Of a stretch of 64,000 nucleotides of DNA, positions 9,332 through 20,313 are shown in pieces (within the stretch, counting starts at the first letter, position 1; every line of letters begins with the position of its first letter). Origin of the DNA: Rhizoclosmatium globosum. Taxonomy: Eukaryota > Chytridiomycota > Chytridiomycetes > Chytridiales > Chytriomycetaceae. The stretch is from positions 496,001-560,000 of the forward strand of contig MCGO01000019.1 of NCBI GenBank assembly GCA_002104985.1, read 5' to 3'. Both the position numbers and the translations under genes were made by a program. The notes beneath the pieces were generated by a model. That model was not told where the DNA came from and ran no database searches. It saw only the letters and a list, made by a program, of their open reading frames with translations.

Positions 9332-11060
9332 TTATGCCAGACCTCTGGCCCGACTCTCACTCTCATACATAACCATTCTCCACAATTTACAGACAAACAC
9401 AGCCGCCTCATCATCCAACAATTTAACCAACTCATCCACAAGATACCGCGCCCCCTTCCTCTCCCCTATACTCGTCATGACAAAATCAACCACAGTCTCA
9501 TCCGCCTCCCCAAGCGCCTCCACAACCTTTTTCCCAACAAACCCACGAATCTTGTTCAACACAACCTCACCACCACCCTCCAAAAACTCCCACTTCACAT
9601 CCCACGCACAAACGGCTTCCAACTCGGTAGGCAGCGAAGCAACAAGCTCTTCAATAGCCTTCTTCCGCTCCTCCATCGTCATGATACGTCCCACAACAAT
9701 CCCATGTCCACCAGACGCAACAGCGTGGTACACTTCCTTCTGCCGCTCAATCATTTCCACCTCGCGTTCCTGACGCAGGCGTTCCATGCGTTCGCGTTCG
9801 ATTTGTTCGAGACGCATGCGTTCTTCGGCTTCGGCGCGTTCGGCGGCGAGGCGTTCGCGGTCTGCGCGTGTGGATTCGAGTTCTTGGGCGAGGTGGCGGG
9901 CGCGTTCTTCGCGTTCGAGGAGGCGGTCGCGGGTGTCGGATTCGCGCTCTTTGCGGAGGATGTGGGAGCGGGTGTGGATCCAGCGGGTTCTGTCGCGGAA
10001 GTAGTCGTGTTCTTGGCGGGCGGATTCGGCGTCGTCGTCGAAGGTTGAGAGGAAGGTTTGGAGGTGGTGGCGGGCGTGTTCGTGGGTTTGTTGGGCGAGG
10101 GTGTGGGAGGAGAGGGTTTGGGTTATGTGTTGGATTCGTTGGGATTCTGTGCGTTCGAAGCGGGACATTCGTTCGAGGTCTTTTTTTGAATGTGTGTGAG
10201 GATGGTATTGGAATGAAAATGAAGAGGTGCTTACAAGCTTGATGCATTTCACGTTCACGTTTTTCAAGTCTTCGTACAACTTCCTCGTCCGTTTCTTCCG
10301 TATACGGCCGTTTGGCAGGCTTAGAACCTTGAGATTGACTTGGTTGAGCTCCATTCCCACTCGAAGTAGTTACTCCAATAGATTCCAAAAACTGATCCGC
10401 ATCCCCACTACCAGCAACCTTCGCAGGCGCCTCCTTCCCAAGCATCCCCGTATCCCTCAAGTACTTTTCCACCTTCTCCTTCATAACCTTTTCCTCCTCC
10501 TCAAGCGCCTTGATTCCCTTCTCGGCCACAACCCGAGCCACCTGGTCGACAGCTGCTGTCCGTGCCCCAACATCGACTTTAATAAGAAGCTGAGTCCCGT
10601 TTTTGAGGGTGAATGGGTTTGGAACGAGAGGTGCGCCTGGCTCTGTTCTTGATTCACGGGCGACGGCTTGAAGGAGGAAGTGGAGTGGGTATGCTGATTC
10701 GAAAGATACGAAACCAAAGTTGAGTGGTGCGTTTGAGATGTCGACTACGCGGGTCCATTTTGCAGGGCCGAGGATCTGTGTTTTCGATTTAAGAGGGTAA
10801 GTTAAAGGAGGAAAAGGGGGTGTTACTTTGAAGAGGGTTTCGAGCCATGAATCTGAAGCTGAGTCTGGGATTGAGCCAATGAAAGCTGTTGTTGCCTTGT
10901 CGAGGGTTGGATGAAGGACGGGTGGTTTCTCGATTGTTGCTGGGGCTGCATTCGGAACTGGGCCTGGAATTGGAAGTGGCGCCATTGAACCAAAGACGGG
11001 TGGCGCTGTCATCATGGGTGGATAGCCAAACTGGGTTGGTGGTGGGCCATACGGATTCAT
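9332..11060 (-). CDS. RBM25: RBM25-like splicing factor (RRM and PWI domains)
   Basis: The protein begins MNPYGPPPTQFGYPPMM, a Pro/Gly-rich lead, followed by an RRM (FIGSIPDSASDSWLETLF, then FGFVSFESA and LLIKVDV). A long Arg/Glu-rich helical region of RE repeats follows (RERMERLRQEREVEMIERQK). It ends with a PWI domain: WDVKWEFLEGG, RGFVGKKVVEALGE and DDEAAVFVCKLWRMVMYE. This order (N-terminal RRM, RE/RD-rich middle, C-terminal PWI) is that of RBM25/Snu71, a U1 snRNP-associated splicing regulator. Introns lie near 10834-10783 (inside the RRM) and about 10236-10180. The C-terminus ARGL is as in the family. Confidence 0.9.
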
Positions 11061-11125
11061 TTGTTGTGTTTTTTGATGTGAAAGGAAAGGAAGAGAAAGT
11101 AACTTTTACTGATGCTACATACATA

Positions 11126-12304
11126 CTACTGCGTTAATCCAGTTCGCAATATCAACTTGGTCGAATACTCTTCCTCGTAGTTTCCAGGAATAGCGGCATT
11201 GTGTGTGAGTTTCTTGAAGAATCCTACAAGCTTGCCTCCACCCTCTACAGCCGCTGACTCGCCATACACAATCTTGACAGTCAAGTAATGACTGACAAAC
11301 AACTTTTCTCCACTAAAAGTAGGGTGCACAATCATTGGAATAACTCCGCTATTTCCAGCACCTGTAAGTCCATTCCCATACTTTACACTCTGTTCAATTC
11401 TCCCTGTTTGAATCAACGCCACATCCGTGACAACCTTTTCTCCGAGTACCTCAATATCCATTGCCGTACCCCTCACAAGTTTCCCTTCTTCATTTCTTCG
11501 TAGAGACACATACCGCCTCTGTTCTTCCACGCCAATCACAACAGTCCGAATTGATTTCAAAGTTCCCTTCAGTTCCTTTAATTCTACTACAACAGGAATA
11601 CTCGCACTGTCCAGGTACGCATATTCTGGCGCTGACACAGTCACACCAAACTTGTGTTCATTCTCTTGAATAGAAGTCGTCAAAGGACGGACGGAAGGAG
11701 CAGGTGGAACCGTGCTTCCACCACTAATTCGCACATGTGTACGCACTACTTCGACACGCTTTTGAGCAACAAGTTCGTCGAAGCCTTCGTCGTGGGGTAA
11801 CAAGAACTTTGCCTCGATTCTGTAGTCGATTGTTCCCTTTGCGGGAGTGGCAGTTGGGGGCAGTGCGCGTGGGATCAAGAGACTGAATTCGTATATTGTT
11901 GGGTCTGTTGGAGGTGTTTGAGAGCGGTCAATCCAGGGAAGCAGTTGAGTGACCCGTAGAAACTCTTTAGTTGATTCCGGGTGTTGAGTCTGTTGTTGCG
12001 AAGAGAGGGAGAGAGCGTCAATGTGTTCCCGTCCAACAAAAGAGAGTTCGAGTTGTGGTTTTACTGTGCATTGATTGGGTTAGTGTTTCAAAGACAGCGA
12101 ACCAAACCAACCAATCGACGGATCCTTCAACTTTGGTTCAAATGCCAGCGCCACCTTTCCCGACAAAACAAAGTGCGACTCTGTTGCCGTTGTCGGTGAT
12201 GTCAAAGAAGAAGAAGAAGAAGAAGAAGTCCAGCAACAACAAAGGCCGATGGGCGAGTGTGGTCGCCGTCGCCGCACAAACAGCCAATCGGTGTTTCGCT
12301 GCAC
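11126..12304 (-). CDS. Arrestin-domain protein (ART-like trafficking adaptor)
   Basis: The main exon (11126 to about 12073) has the beta-sandwich pattern of arrestin-related proteins: LELSFVGREHI, FLRVTQLLPWIDRSQTPPTD, YEFSLLIPRALPP, GTIDYRIEAKFLLP, then the C-domain VSAPEYAYLDSASIPVVVEL, VIGVEEQRRYVSLRRNEEGK and LFVSHYLTVKIVYGE. An upstream exon near 12110-12215 supplies FVLSGKVALAFEPKLKDPSI. Proteins of this class link ubiquitin ligases to membrane transporters for endocytosis. The N-terminal start is uncertain: an ATG at 12304 is in frame, but the Ser-rich stretch from the GAA repeat at 12205-12228 is atypical and a further upstream exon is possible. Confidence 0.7.
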
Positions 12305-12551
12305 TGAACTTGGACTACGTGGCTCAAGAGAACGATCTTGACGGGTGGTTCCGCGAATTCAGAGCGTCCCATTTGGTGGTTACTTTTTGTTGTCGAACTT
12401 GGCCAATAAACCACAATCAAAGTACCCTGAAAGTATCCTCTGAATGGACATCGCATTTGGAACAAATTGTACAGATACCCGTTTATAATAATGACTTTCA
12501 TTTTTCTCTTACTTTTGCAAATAACAATCCGTACATCCATGAAAACAATCC

Positions 12552-13772
12552 TCAGAATCCATCAGAATCAAGCAACCGCAAGACACTCACGAAATCCAGA
12601 GCAACTTGGAACGCAAACGTTCCATGCGCAACATTTTTAACGACGTTCATACTTTTAGTAGCAGTATCAATCGCTTTCTTGGCCGCAGCTTGGACACTCG
12701 CTCCGACACTTTGACTTTGAGTTGGTAATTGCTGTTCTCCACCTTCCACGGCTTCCTTATTGCTGTTTGAAGTATTATCCACGCGTTTGGAGACACTTCC
12801 TACAACCACGATATTCGTCCACTCCAAATCAAAGGGAGACACACTAATCACACAGTCTGCATTCACAGCAATTTGCGAGCGTGCCTCTCCTTGCGCATGA
12901 GAAGTGATTCCGAACGACGGTCTGACGTTCCCAGTCTGTGACGAGTGGGAGAATAACGAACGATGAGGGGAGTCGAATCGAGAGACTGTCAAATGATTCG
13001 ACGGATGGAGGGACACGAAGCAACGTGTTTGGAGACGATGGAATATCTTTTCGGAGAACAACGAGGGTTTGTGGAGTTGCTGTGGTGGATGGAATCACTT
13101 TGTGGACCAAGCAAGCGATTTGATCAACGTTCACAAAGAATAGGTTTCCAGTTGGGTCAGTGGGATGACTGTATGCGTTTTGCGGGGGTGGATTCAGGGC
13201 AGCCATTTTAGCCGTGAGAGTATCAATAGGGCTCTGTTTGAATTGTTCAACCGTGATCAACCGAATCCGAGAACGACCCGATGCATTCAAGTTCCTGTGC
13301 GTGAATGAGTCCGGAATCCGAGCCAAGACTTCGCGGTTGAAAGCCTGTGCCTCGACAGCGCGGCCGTCCTTCTTCTCGTTCATTTTTGAGACTGTTTGGG
13401 TTACTTTTCGGGAGAGGAGGGATGTGGCGTCTGTGACGAAGGCTGTTGCTGTTCGAATTGTCTTTTCGACTTTTGATTCTTTAGTGTCGTCGATGTGTGG
13501 GTCTCGTGGGGGAAGGGGTGGTGGTGCGCGTGGTTCGATTTGGGGTGGTGGTGGGTACACAAAGTCGGCGGGTGCGGCGACGATTGATTCGTAGAGTGTT
13601 GGGGCATCGGGTGCGTGGCGGCCTGGGATTGGTTGGGTTTTGGTTTGGGTGGGTGGTTGGTGGGTTGGTTGGAGCACGCACCTCCAGAGAACTCTTCCGT
13701 AGTTAGAGATACATCATCGAGACCAGATTGGTTGGCCCAGAGAAGCTGCGGGTCGTCTTCAGGTGTTGTCAT
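12552..13772 (-). CDS. Hypothetical Pro-rich protein
   Basis: I do not recognise this gene. It starts at 13772 (MTTPEDDPQLLWANQSGLDD) and has an intron from about 13690 to 13623, after which the frame gives RHAPDAPTLYESIVAAPADF, a poly-Pro segment (PPPPQIEPRAPPPLPPRD), a Thr/Ser-rich amphipathic helix (ATAFVTDATSLLSRKVTQTV) and a folded-looking part (NLFFVNVDQIACLVHKVIPS, LVVLRKDIPSSPNTLL, SIRLPSSFVILPL). The reading frame changes near 12930, probably by a 1-nt loss, and continues through FGITSHAQGEARSQIAVNAD and ISVSPFDLEWTNIVVVGSV to an Ala-rich helical end. It lies head to tail with the arrestin-like gene. Confidence 0.5.
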
Positions 13773-14085
13773 TTGCTGGATGGTTTTGTTTGTTAGACAA
13801 CCAACAGGTTCGACTTGCATACAAGTGTCTCCACAGTCAATCCAAAAACAAAATATTCCTGAGTACGCTTCTCCGCTAAGCAATCTGGTTAACTCATGAT
13901 CCGTCGAGCATTTTTCAAAATGTTATTCCATCTCAATTAATCGTGGCTTTCCCTCGTAATTTCAACTCTCACAATTGAGTTCATTTGTCAACTACGGCGA
14001 TTGAGCATAGTTTGAAGTGGATGATTAAGTAGGAAACACGTTTGGGTAAACATCATATTTCAAAGTGGACTGTCAGAACTCAAAA
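13773..14085. other. Intergenic promoter region
   Basis: 313 bp between the divergent hypothetical gene and the SDR gene. No gene, repeat or clear motif is seen. Confidence 0.4.
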
Positions 14086-15046
14086 ATGACGTTGGAAGTT
14101 CAGCTCGCAAGGATCAAGCAAACTCTCTCTCCTCTTCTAGCCGTGATCGCTCTTCCAATTGCAATTGTTCTCAACTTATTGCTGTGTTGATTACCTGGAG
14201 AAGCGTTCCTAGATTCAATGCTAGAGGAAAGGTGATTGTCATCACGGGAGCATCGTCAGGGATCGGTGAAGCTCTAGCCTTGCGTTATGCTGCTGACGGA
14301 GCTAAACTCGTGCTTTGTGCGAGAAGAGAAAGAGAGTTGAATCATGTCGGGGGAAGTGTCGGGACGCTGGAGCTCAAGATGTGAAGTGCCAAGTCCTTGA
14401 CGTCACCAATGATCTCAACTAAGTCCTACTTGATTCACAGGTATTGTGAGATGTTCGTTTATTAACGTTCAGGTCTCGGTACGATGTATCGATGTTTTGA
14501 TTTGAATGCTGGCATCGCATGAACCAATTAGTTGAAACATCCAAGATGTTCTGTGTTCCGACATGTAATGGAATCAACTATTTTGCAGTGCTGTCTGGTA
14601 TCATTTTTGCCATGCGCACCTAAGCCTCTTCGCGTGGCAAGATCGTTGTCATTGCTTCTGAACTTGGAATTTATTCAGCTCCTCTCCTATCTGGATACAA
14701 TGCAAGTAAATTTGCGCTGCGAGGATTCTTTGATGGCTTCAGAATGGAAGAACCTGGATTGGATTTGACAATGGTGTATCCAGGAGTTATTAAAACTTCG
14801 ATTTGGGATCAAGTTAGTAGTGAAATGGATCCGTATTTGCTATGTCCTGAGCATATGAGTACTCAAACGGCAGCGGAGTTGATTGTTGATGCTGTTAAGG
14901 TTGGAAAACGAGATGTAACAATGACACTTCAAGGCGGTGTTTTGTGGTATATCATTTCATGGGTTCCTGTTCTGCGAGAAGTTATTACGTGCAACAGGTT
15001 TGCTCCCTTATTGAGAGCAGCTCATCAAAAGAAACGTCAGTTCTAA
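14086..15046 (+). CDS. Short-chain dehydrogenase/reductase, membrane-anchored, frameshifted
   Basis: An ATG at 14086 opens an N-terminal membrane segment (LSPLLAVIALPIAIVLNLLL). The Rossmann cofactor motif follows, GKVIVITGASSGIGEALALR (TGxxxGxG), with the Arg-rich LVLCARRERELN typical of NADP(H) users. Further on are DVKCQVLDVTNDL, LNAGIA, FAVLSGIIFAM, the catalytic-Ser strand GKIVVIASELGIYSAP, catalytic YNASK in SGYNASKFALRGFFDGFR, and LTMVYPGVIKTSIWD. This resembles the DHRS7/11-beta-HSD group. The stretch 14184-14720 needs about five single-base restorations and contains one intron near 14441-14472. It is either a gene hit by consensus errors or a decaying one; the catalytic residues themselves are intact. 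Confidence 0.65.
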
Positions 15047-15131
15047 GAGCTTTGTTCATGCGTCTTATGATGAAACAAACAAATATATTGTATCGTAATC
15101 ATCGTATTTATTCGTGTATCATTTTCTCAGT

Positions 15132-15657
15132 CTACAACAACAACATGGCAAGACTGCCAACAAATCCACCAGCAACTACGCTGTCCGCTCCGGAATAAAC
15201 TCCAGTAGCAGAGACAGTAGCAGCGCGAGTAGAAACAACTGCGGTACCTGAACTAGCGAGCCGTCGACGTGGCAGACGTAAAGCGGAGTCACATCCTGCG
15301 AAATCCACTTCTTCTCATCCGCTTTACAGAGATACGCAACGGAATCAGATGACCAACCGGACAAATCGCAAGCCTTGGTAGTGTCTTTAACACATCCTTC
15401 AAAGTCCTTGGTGTTACCGTATGCATTTGGGTCTTTTGCTACTGTTGGAAGTACACTTGGTGGGTTTGCACAGGTTCCACCAGGGTATTGACTGGAGTTT
15501 GCGTTGGAGGCGCGTTCTTGATGACGCAAATCAAGCCGGACTTGCAGGTGAATTGGTTGCCTGGGATGTAAGTTGCACAGTCTCCACCGAGGTTGCTGAT
15601 TGTCGTGGCGGCGTTTGTAACAGCAGTGAGGGCAAGGACAAGAGTGAGAGTGTTCAT
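15132..15657 (-). CDS. Secreted Cys-rich GPI-type protein, paralogue C
   Basis: The signal peptide MNTLTLVLALTAVTNAATT starts at 15657. It is followed by GGDCATYIPGNQFTCKSGLI, CANPPSVLPTVAKDPNAYGN, TKDFEGCVKDTTKACDLSGW and LCKADEKKWISQDVTPLYVC, all aligned to the 18-kb paralogue, but the first Cys module of that copy is absent. One base is missing near 15478. The best-conserved C-terminus is in the frame giving ATGVYSGADSVVAGGFVGSL and stopping at 15132-15134, a small-residue then hydrophobic tail typical of GPI signals. It is likely a wall or surface protein; the family function is unknown. Confidence 0.7.
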
Positions 15658-15994
15658 TTTCGCGAAAGTTGTTTAATGAGACAAGAGGAGAAAGGAATGG
15701 GGCTTTATATGGAAGATTGAACGCTTGGTGAGAATTTTCAATTTGGAAATGAAACACAGCCTCGAAATTTCCGTGGCGGCACTGCGGCTTAATTGATTTC
15801 AGATCCAATTTAAAGTTGTGAACCCTGTGTTGCGTATTTTTGACGGCATATATGAAATGAGGTATAGAATGCGTCTTCTTGGCACTTATCCTTTCATGGA
15901 ACACTTTTCGACCGAGAGTGGCATCTGTTTTTACATGTATATATGTAAAGAGGAAGATTATTTTTTTTCTTCCAGCTCATAAAACCACACTGAA
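15658..15994. promoter_or_regulatory. Divergent promoter with AT-rich imperfect palindrome
   Basis: 337 bp between the GPI-type gene (minus) and the GNAT-ankyrin gene (plus). At 15930-15949 lies TTTACATGTATATATGTAAA, an imperfect palindrome including a TATA-like core 46 bp before the downstream ATG. No gene is seen. Confidence 0.35.
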
Positions 15995-17237
15995 ATGAGT
16001 TTATGCTTCCCGCGCGACTGTCCTGATGAATTGCCCATTGACAACTTTTGCGTGTTTCCGAGAGCTAAACCGCCGAGAGATGGCAATGACGACGAGGAAG
16101 AGGAGGAGGAAGATTATGATGAAGATGTTGCTGACTCCGCTGAAGTCACTGAATTCACGCATCTCAATCACCACGTTCGCATCGGAGAAGCTGAATATGA
16201 ATGCGGAACAAAGCTCAAGTACATTGTCGCTGAGTTGTACACCGAACCAGGCGGGACAAGGCTCGGGATTCTTGACGCTTGGTGGATTGAACGCACCAAC
16301 AACCCCGAATTCTTTTCAATGGCGATTGTGCATCTGGCGAGCTTCAGGAAGTAGCTGTGCTCTGCTGCAATCCAAATGGAACCCTCCGCACCCCTGTTTC
16401 TAGCGTTATTGGGAACAAACAACGGGTCACGGCCGCTGGAAAAGGCGGCTTCGTGTATATCAATGAGCTTCATGTTGCCAAGGACCATCGTAAGAAAGGG
16501 TTGTCTCTGGTGCTGATTCGTGGTCTGTTAAAGTATTTGGGCTCTCGTTGGACCCTTGCTACAATCTTTCCTGTCCCTGGAGCCACGCCGATCGCAACAG
16601 ACAAAGTGATCCTGCAAGTCGCCCCCAGAAGATTCTGAAAATCGCGAAACATTTTGCAAAAGTTGGGTTCGTGCAGGTCAAAGATTCTGGATTCTGGTTC
16701 ATTGAACGTTCCCAACTCAAAGAAGCTGATGTGGACACGTCCAATTTGGAAGTTGTCCGTGACGAGCCAGTTGCCGAACGTCCTAAGTTGGAGGGAATCA
16801 ATTTGAGTTTGTTTGAGCTTGCTGGAGCAGAACAAAGCTTCCAAGTCTTTGAGTCGTTGGTCAGGAACGGGGCCAGCATTGACACAACTTGTAGTATGCA
16901 CAAGGCCGCTGCGCTTGGATTGTTGAAGAATGTGACTCTTTTCATCAAGCTTGGAGGAAACGTAAACCACAAGGATGAGTTTGGAAATACTCCACTCCAC
17001 GTCGCCGTACTTGAATTAAAACCCGAAATCATTTCTCTGTTGGTAAAGAACGGTGCTGATGTTAATATCGCCTCCAAGAAGGGTTCCAAGCCAGTGGACT
17101 TATTGGAGTCAACTTTGCAATCAACCACAGACTTCTTGCTTACGTTCGGAATGGATCACAAGATTACTGCCGAGAAAGCAAAGTTCGCTGCCATCAAACA
17201 ATTGTTGGTTTCGCCGAAAAAGCAGAGAACAGAATGA
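15995..17237 (+). CDS. GNAT acetyltransferase fused to ankyrin repeats
   Basis: The start MSLCFPRDCPDELPIDNFCV is followed by an acidic run near residue 33. The first part carries a GNAT fold: VAVLCCNPNG, then GFVYINELHVAKDHRKKGLS, in which VAKDHRKKGLS is motif A for acetyl-CoA binding, and KVGFVQVKDSGFWFIERSQL. The C-terminal third has ankyrin repeats: FESLVRNGASIDTTCSMHKA, VTLFIKLGGNVNHKDEFGNT, then PLHVAVLELKPEIISLLVKN and GADVNIASKKGSKPVDLLES. Single-base losses near 16343 and 16605 must be restored. Such GNAT-ankyrin fusions modify an unknown amine, with the repeats as likely target binder. The stop is TGA at 17235-17237. Confidence 0.75.
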
Positions 17238-17296
17238 GGCCTTTTTATTTATTTGAATAAAGTTCGTTTATTCAAATCAAAACGCTCTCTGCAACG

Positions 17297-17673
17297 TCAA
17301 ATCTCGTAGTACATCTTAAAGTCCCCCATGAGCGAGTACACGGGGTATTTGAAGGTGGCGGGACGGTTCTTTTCGACGAAGAAGTGACCGCCCATGCAAA
17401 CGAGTACGCTGCAACAGGAGCAGCCAGGAGGAGCTCGAGTTTGCCGGTAACCGCAGCTGTGGCACAGATACCGAGGAAGGTTGTGGTTCCAATGAAGTGG
17501 AGACGACGGTTGATTGCATTGCGATGTTCACCTGCAAACATCCTTTGTCAGATACCTCGTAACATTCAAGCATCTTCAATACCAATGTAGAACGGATAGA
17601 ATTCGCTAAACGACTGGAAGCGGCGGCCTTGTGGGTGGGGAATCACACGAAAGTCGGGGTTGATGATTGGCAT
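17297..17673 (-). CDS. MPO1-like (DUF962/YGL010w) membrane protein
   Basis: Exon 1 starts at 17673 ([20 protein letters not shown], then FYPFYIG); after an intron GTATTG..TGCAG (about 17610-17534) the frame continues [20 protein letters not shown]. The family's conserved elements are present: the His-bearing [14 protein letters not shown], two membrane helices, and [20 protein letters not shown] then MGDFKMYYE. Yeast Mpo1 is an ER iron-dependent dioxygenase of 2-hydroxy fatty acids, and the conserved His residues fit that. One base is missing after GCATGGGC near 17396. The C-terminus is short, stopping at 17297-17299. Confidence 0.8.
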
Positions 17674-18063
17674 TTCAAGTTGAAATTAATCATCACTAGC
17701 GCCACCCAGAACTTCTTCATTTGTTGTAGTTCAAAGTTATCCCCGCATATACTTTAGCAGTATGATATACAGAAGGTATATAACTGGCGAGCAGCTATTT
17801 ACAGAGGGAATTGTTAATTTGAAGAAGAATGCCTTGTGAATTCGGTGCAAGCTAGGTGATCTGTTACGAAGTGCTTTTTATTATATCTATATACTCAGCG
17901 TTTACTTTCGCCCTTGGTCACAGCTTTCTGGCTTAATATCTTTACGAACGAAAAGGATAGTATGCTAAATAAATAAGGTGTATTCTTCTATTTCTTTTTA
18001 CGCAAATGAGAAAACGGAAAGCATTCAATCTCCACATCAATCATCAATCAATATCTCATTCAA
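17674..18063. other. Intergenic region, left edge of duplicated block B
   Basis: 390 bp; from 17815 onward it equals the 3' flank of the pseudogene copy at 419-687. No gene is seen. Confidence 0.5.
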
Positions 18064-19121
18064 TTAGAACAAGAAGGCGAAAGCAGCAGCGGCAAGGCCA
18101 CTAGCGACAGTAGAAGAAGCGCCAGAGTAAATTCCGGTGGCAGGGGCGCAGCCTTAGTGGTGGCAACTGGAGTATCGGTTGCAGCGGAACCATCAATGTG
18201 GCAGACATAAAGCGGAGTTGGATCTTGAGATCCCCACTTCTTCTCGTCAGTCTTACACAAGTATGCAACAGAATCGGCAGACCATCCAAACAAACTACAA
18301 GCCTTGGTAGTATCCTTAACACACCCATCGAAATCCTTGGTGTTTCCATACGCACTCGTGTCCTTCACGACAGTTGGCAAGGTCGCTGGAGGAACGGCAC
18401 AAGAACCGCCAAGCGTGTTGACGTAGGCTGGAGCTGGAGCCAGGTTTGGGATCGCGCAAATGAGACCGGACTTGCAGATGGCTGGGTAGCCTGGCATGTA
18501 GGTTGCACAGTCTTTGCCGACGTCGCTGACGAACCATTGGCACTTGTTTTCGGAACACTTGAGGCCGGTTTTGCAGTCGGAGGAGGTTGCGCAGGAACCG
18601 TCAATGTCGACACCTGGGACTCCCTTGACGTCGATGGTGACGTTGATGGTTGTGGCGGCGCTGGCAGCGGCTGCGAGGGTCAAGAGGATGGTTGTGGTTT
18701 GCATTTTCGTTGGTTGTTTTGGTGGATTTTTCTGAGGGTTGGGAATTGGATTTTATAGGGTTTTTTTTTGGAAACGGCAAACAGAAGCGGCAACTCAATC
18801 AAAACAATTTTTTATATTGCGATCAATCAAATGCACAGCCTCACTATTCCGCTAAAAATACCTTTGTGATGAGGAATGACGAAGGGATTGCAGTCGAACT
18901 TCGTTCAAGGTACATGTGTGACTGAAATTACAAGGGCTATGATTGGCAGTGTTGCATTCAGGTAAAACAGATTATTTATTGAGTACTATTAAGGTGATAC
19001 GCATTTCCATCCTGAAACGATTCCCTCTTATCACCCCACATAATATACCTTCCCATTCGTGTCAACGGATTGTCGAGCTCCACCAACTGCTCTTCACCCA
19101 ACGCCCCAACCTCTCGACGAT
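17815..19121. repeat. Segmental duplication, copy B (source copy)
   Basis: 1,307-bp block matching 419-2963. It contains the uninterrupted GPI-type gene, its promoter, and the 3' end of the complete glycosyltransferase gene, which continues beyond the block. Only a fragment of that gene is present in copy A, so this locus is ancestral. Confidence 0.85.
18064..18704 (-). CDS. Secreted Cys-rich GPI-type protein, paralogue B
   Basis: This is the uninterrupted member of the local three-gene family. The signal peptide MQTTTILLTLAAAASAATT is followed by two Cys-rich modules (DGSCATSSDCKTGLKCSENK and CATYMPGYPAICKSGLICAI), a linker (NLAPAPAYVNTLGG) and a conserved end domain with GNTKDFDGCVKDTTKACSLF and LCKTDEKKWGSQDPTPLYVC. 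The frame as written ends in LLLSLVALPLLLSPSCSN, but one base is missing near 18147 relative to copy A (GGGCGCAGCC versus GGGCGGCAGCC). Restoring it gives the tail TGIYSGASSTVASGLAAAAF, a GPI signal shared by all three paralogues, stopping at 18064-18066. It is likely a cell-wall or surface protein of unknown role. Confidence 0.75.
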
Positions 19122-20162
19122 ATTCCTTGTACCATAAATGCACAGCAACATTCTGACTGAAATTCCAGCGCCCAAATCCTTGTGGCGTGTGTATTAGTTT
19201 CCGATTAGACCAGTTTGGTTTCTGCATCCTATCCAAATCCAAATGAAACGCGTCTCCGTCATAGACCCTTTATACATATAGTACCAGAGTTTCCGGGGAA
19301 GGTGTAAAGAGTGAGACCCCCATCCCTTATTATCAAACTGGAGGTACTGTTTATACCAGTCACTCAAAAACCGTCCACATCGCTTCGAAAGGATGATCCC
19401 GTTCCCGAACCGGTTTGGGTCTTCTTCCCCAAGAACGGCTTCGTATTCCGTGAGGAAGGACGTTTCGGGCTGTGGTGTGTTTGTTGGGGGTAAAGAGCGG
19501 TGTAAGGGCTTTAGGAACCAGACGTCAAAGTCGGCGTAGAAGCCTCCGTATGCGAGTACGGATTCTAGGCGGAGCATGTCGGAGATGTGTTCGGGTTTTA
19601 GGACGCGGACGCCTAGCACGTGTGTGACGGATCGGGATGGTACCATGATTAAGTTGAATTCTTTTACGGCGCGTTGGAATAGTGTGTCGTTTAGAGGGAA
19701 GTTGTAGCCGTGGATGTACATTGCGAAGGGTTGGATAATGTCGTGGACGGATTTAAGGGATATGTAGTGGTGGTAACGGAATGTCATGTTGTTTCCGAAT
19801 ATTCCGTGGTATGCGTTTGGGATTGGACATGAATGGAGAGATGCTTTTGTTGTTGCTGAGCAGGTTTTCGCGATATGATGCCACGCATCCAGGTCTGTGT
19901 CTGGGAGAGGGTTGTTGGGAAGTGTTTCGGGTTTGTAGGTGAGAGGATCTACGAAGCAGCCTGATGATATGAGGGCTTCTTTGTCGTTTGGGTCAATGTG
20001 ATGTGGCTTTACGTGATGGCGTGTGACAATTCCGAAAGAGTCTAATGCAGTGAAGTATGCTGATGTTGTAATGATTGTGATGCCGATTATCAAGGCGAGG
20101 ATGAGTTTGGCCTTCTGGTGGAGGGTCCAGACCGGAACTGCCAAGAATTTGATGGACGTCAT
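18976..20162 (-). CDS. GT32-like glycosyltransferase (type II membrane protein)
   Basis: The start at 20162 gives a short cytosolic tail and a signal anchor (KLILALIIGITIITTSAYF). The lumenal domain has ISDMLRLESVLAYGGFYADF followed by DVWFLKPL; the GGFYADFD segment holds the DxD that binds nucleotide-sugar and metal in family 32 (Och1-like) mannosyl-type transferases. An upstream in-frame ATG exists, but this start best fits a type II topology. After RKLWYYMYKG the frame is lost near 19267; restoring one G gives VYDGDAFHLDLDRMQKPNWS and then HTPQGFGRWNFSQNVAVHLW through to the stop at 18976. The last ~150 bp were copied to 2811-2963. Confidence 0.75.
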
Positions 20163-20313
20163 TTCGGGTGGATTCTTTGTGATGATGCTGGTCAAATAAC
20201 AAGTTAATAACAGCTTAACAATCTGGCAGAACACAGACCACTGTTTAAATACAATTATCAAAATCTATCTTATCGTATGCCAAAGTAAAACAAAGACAAA
20301 GCAAAACAAAAGA

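Noticed and set aside
9275..10048. 257-codon plus-strand frame over the RBM25-like gene
   Set aside because: It is the antisense of the RE-rich and PWI region; the minus-strand product is clearly the real protein.
12202..12540. 112-codon minus-strand frame between the arrestin-like and Pro-rich genes
   Set aside because: It ends in a poly-Leu run that is an out-of-frame reading of the GAA repeat; the other frame there carries the arrestin-like exon.
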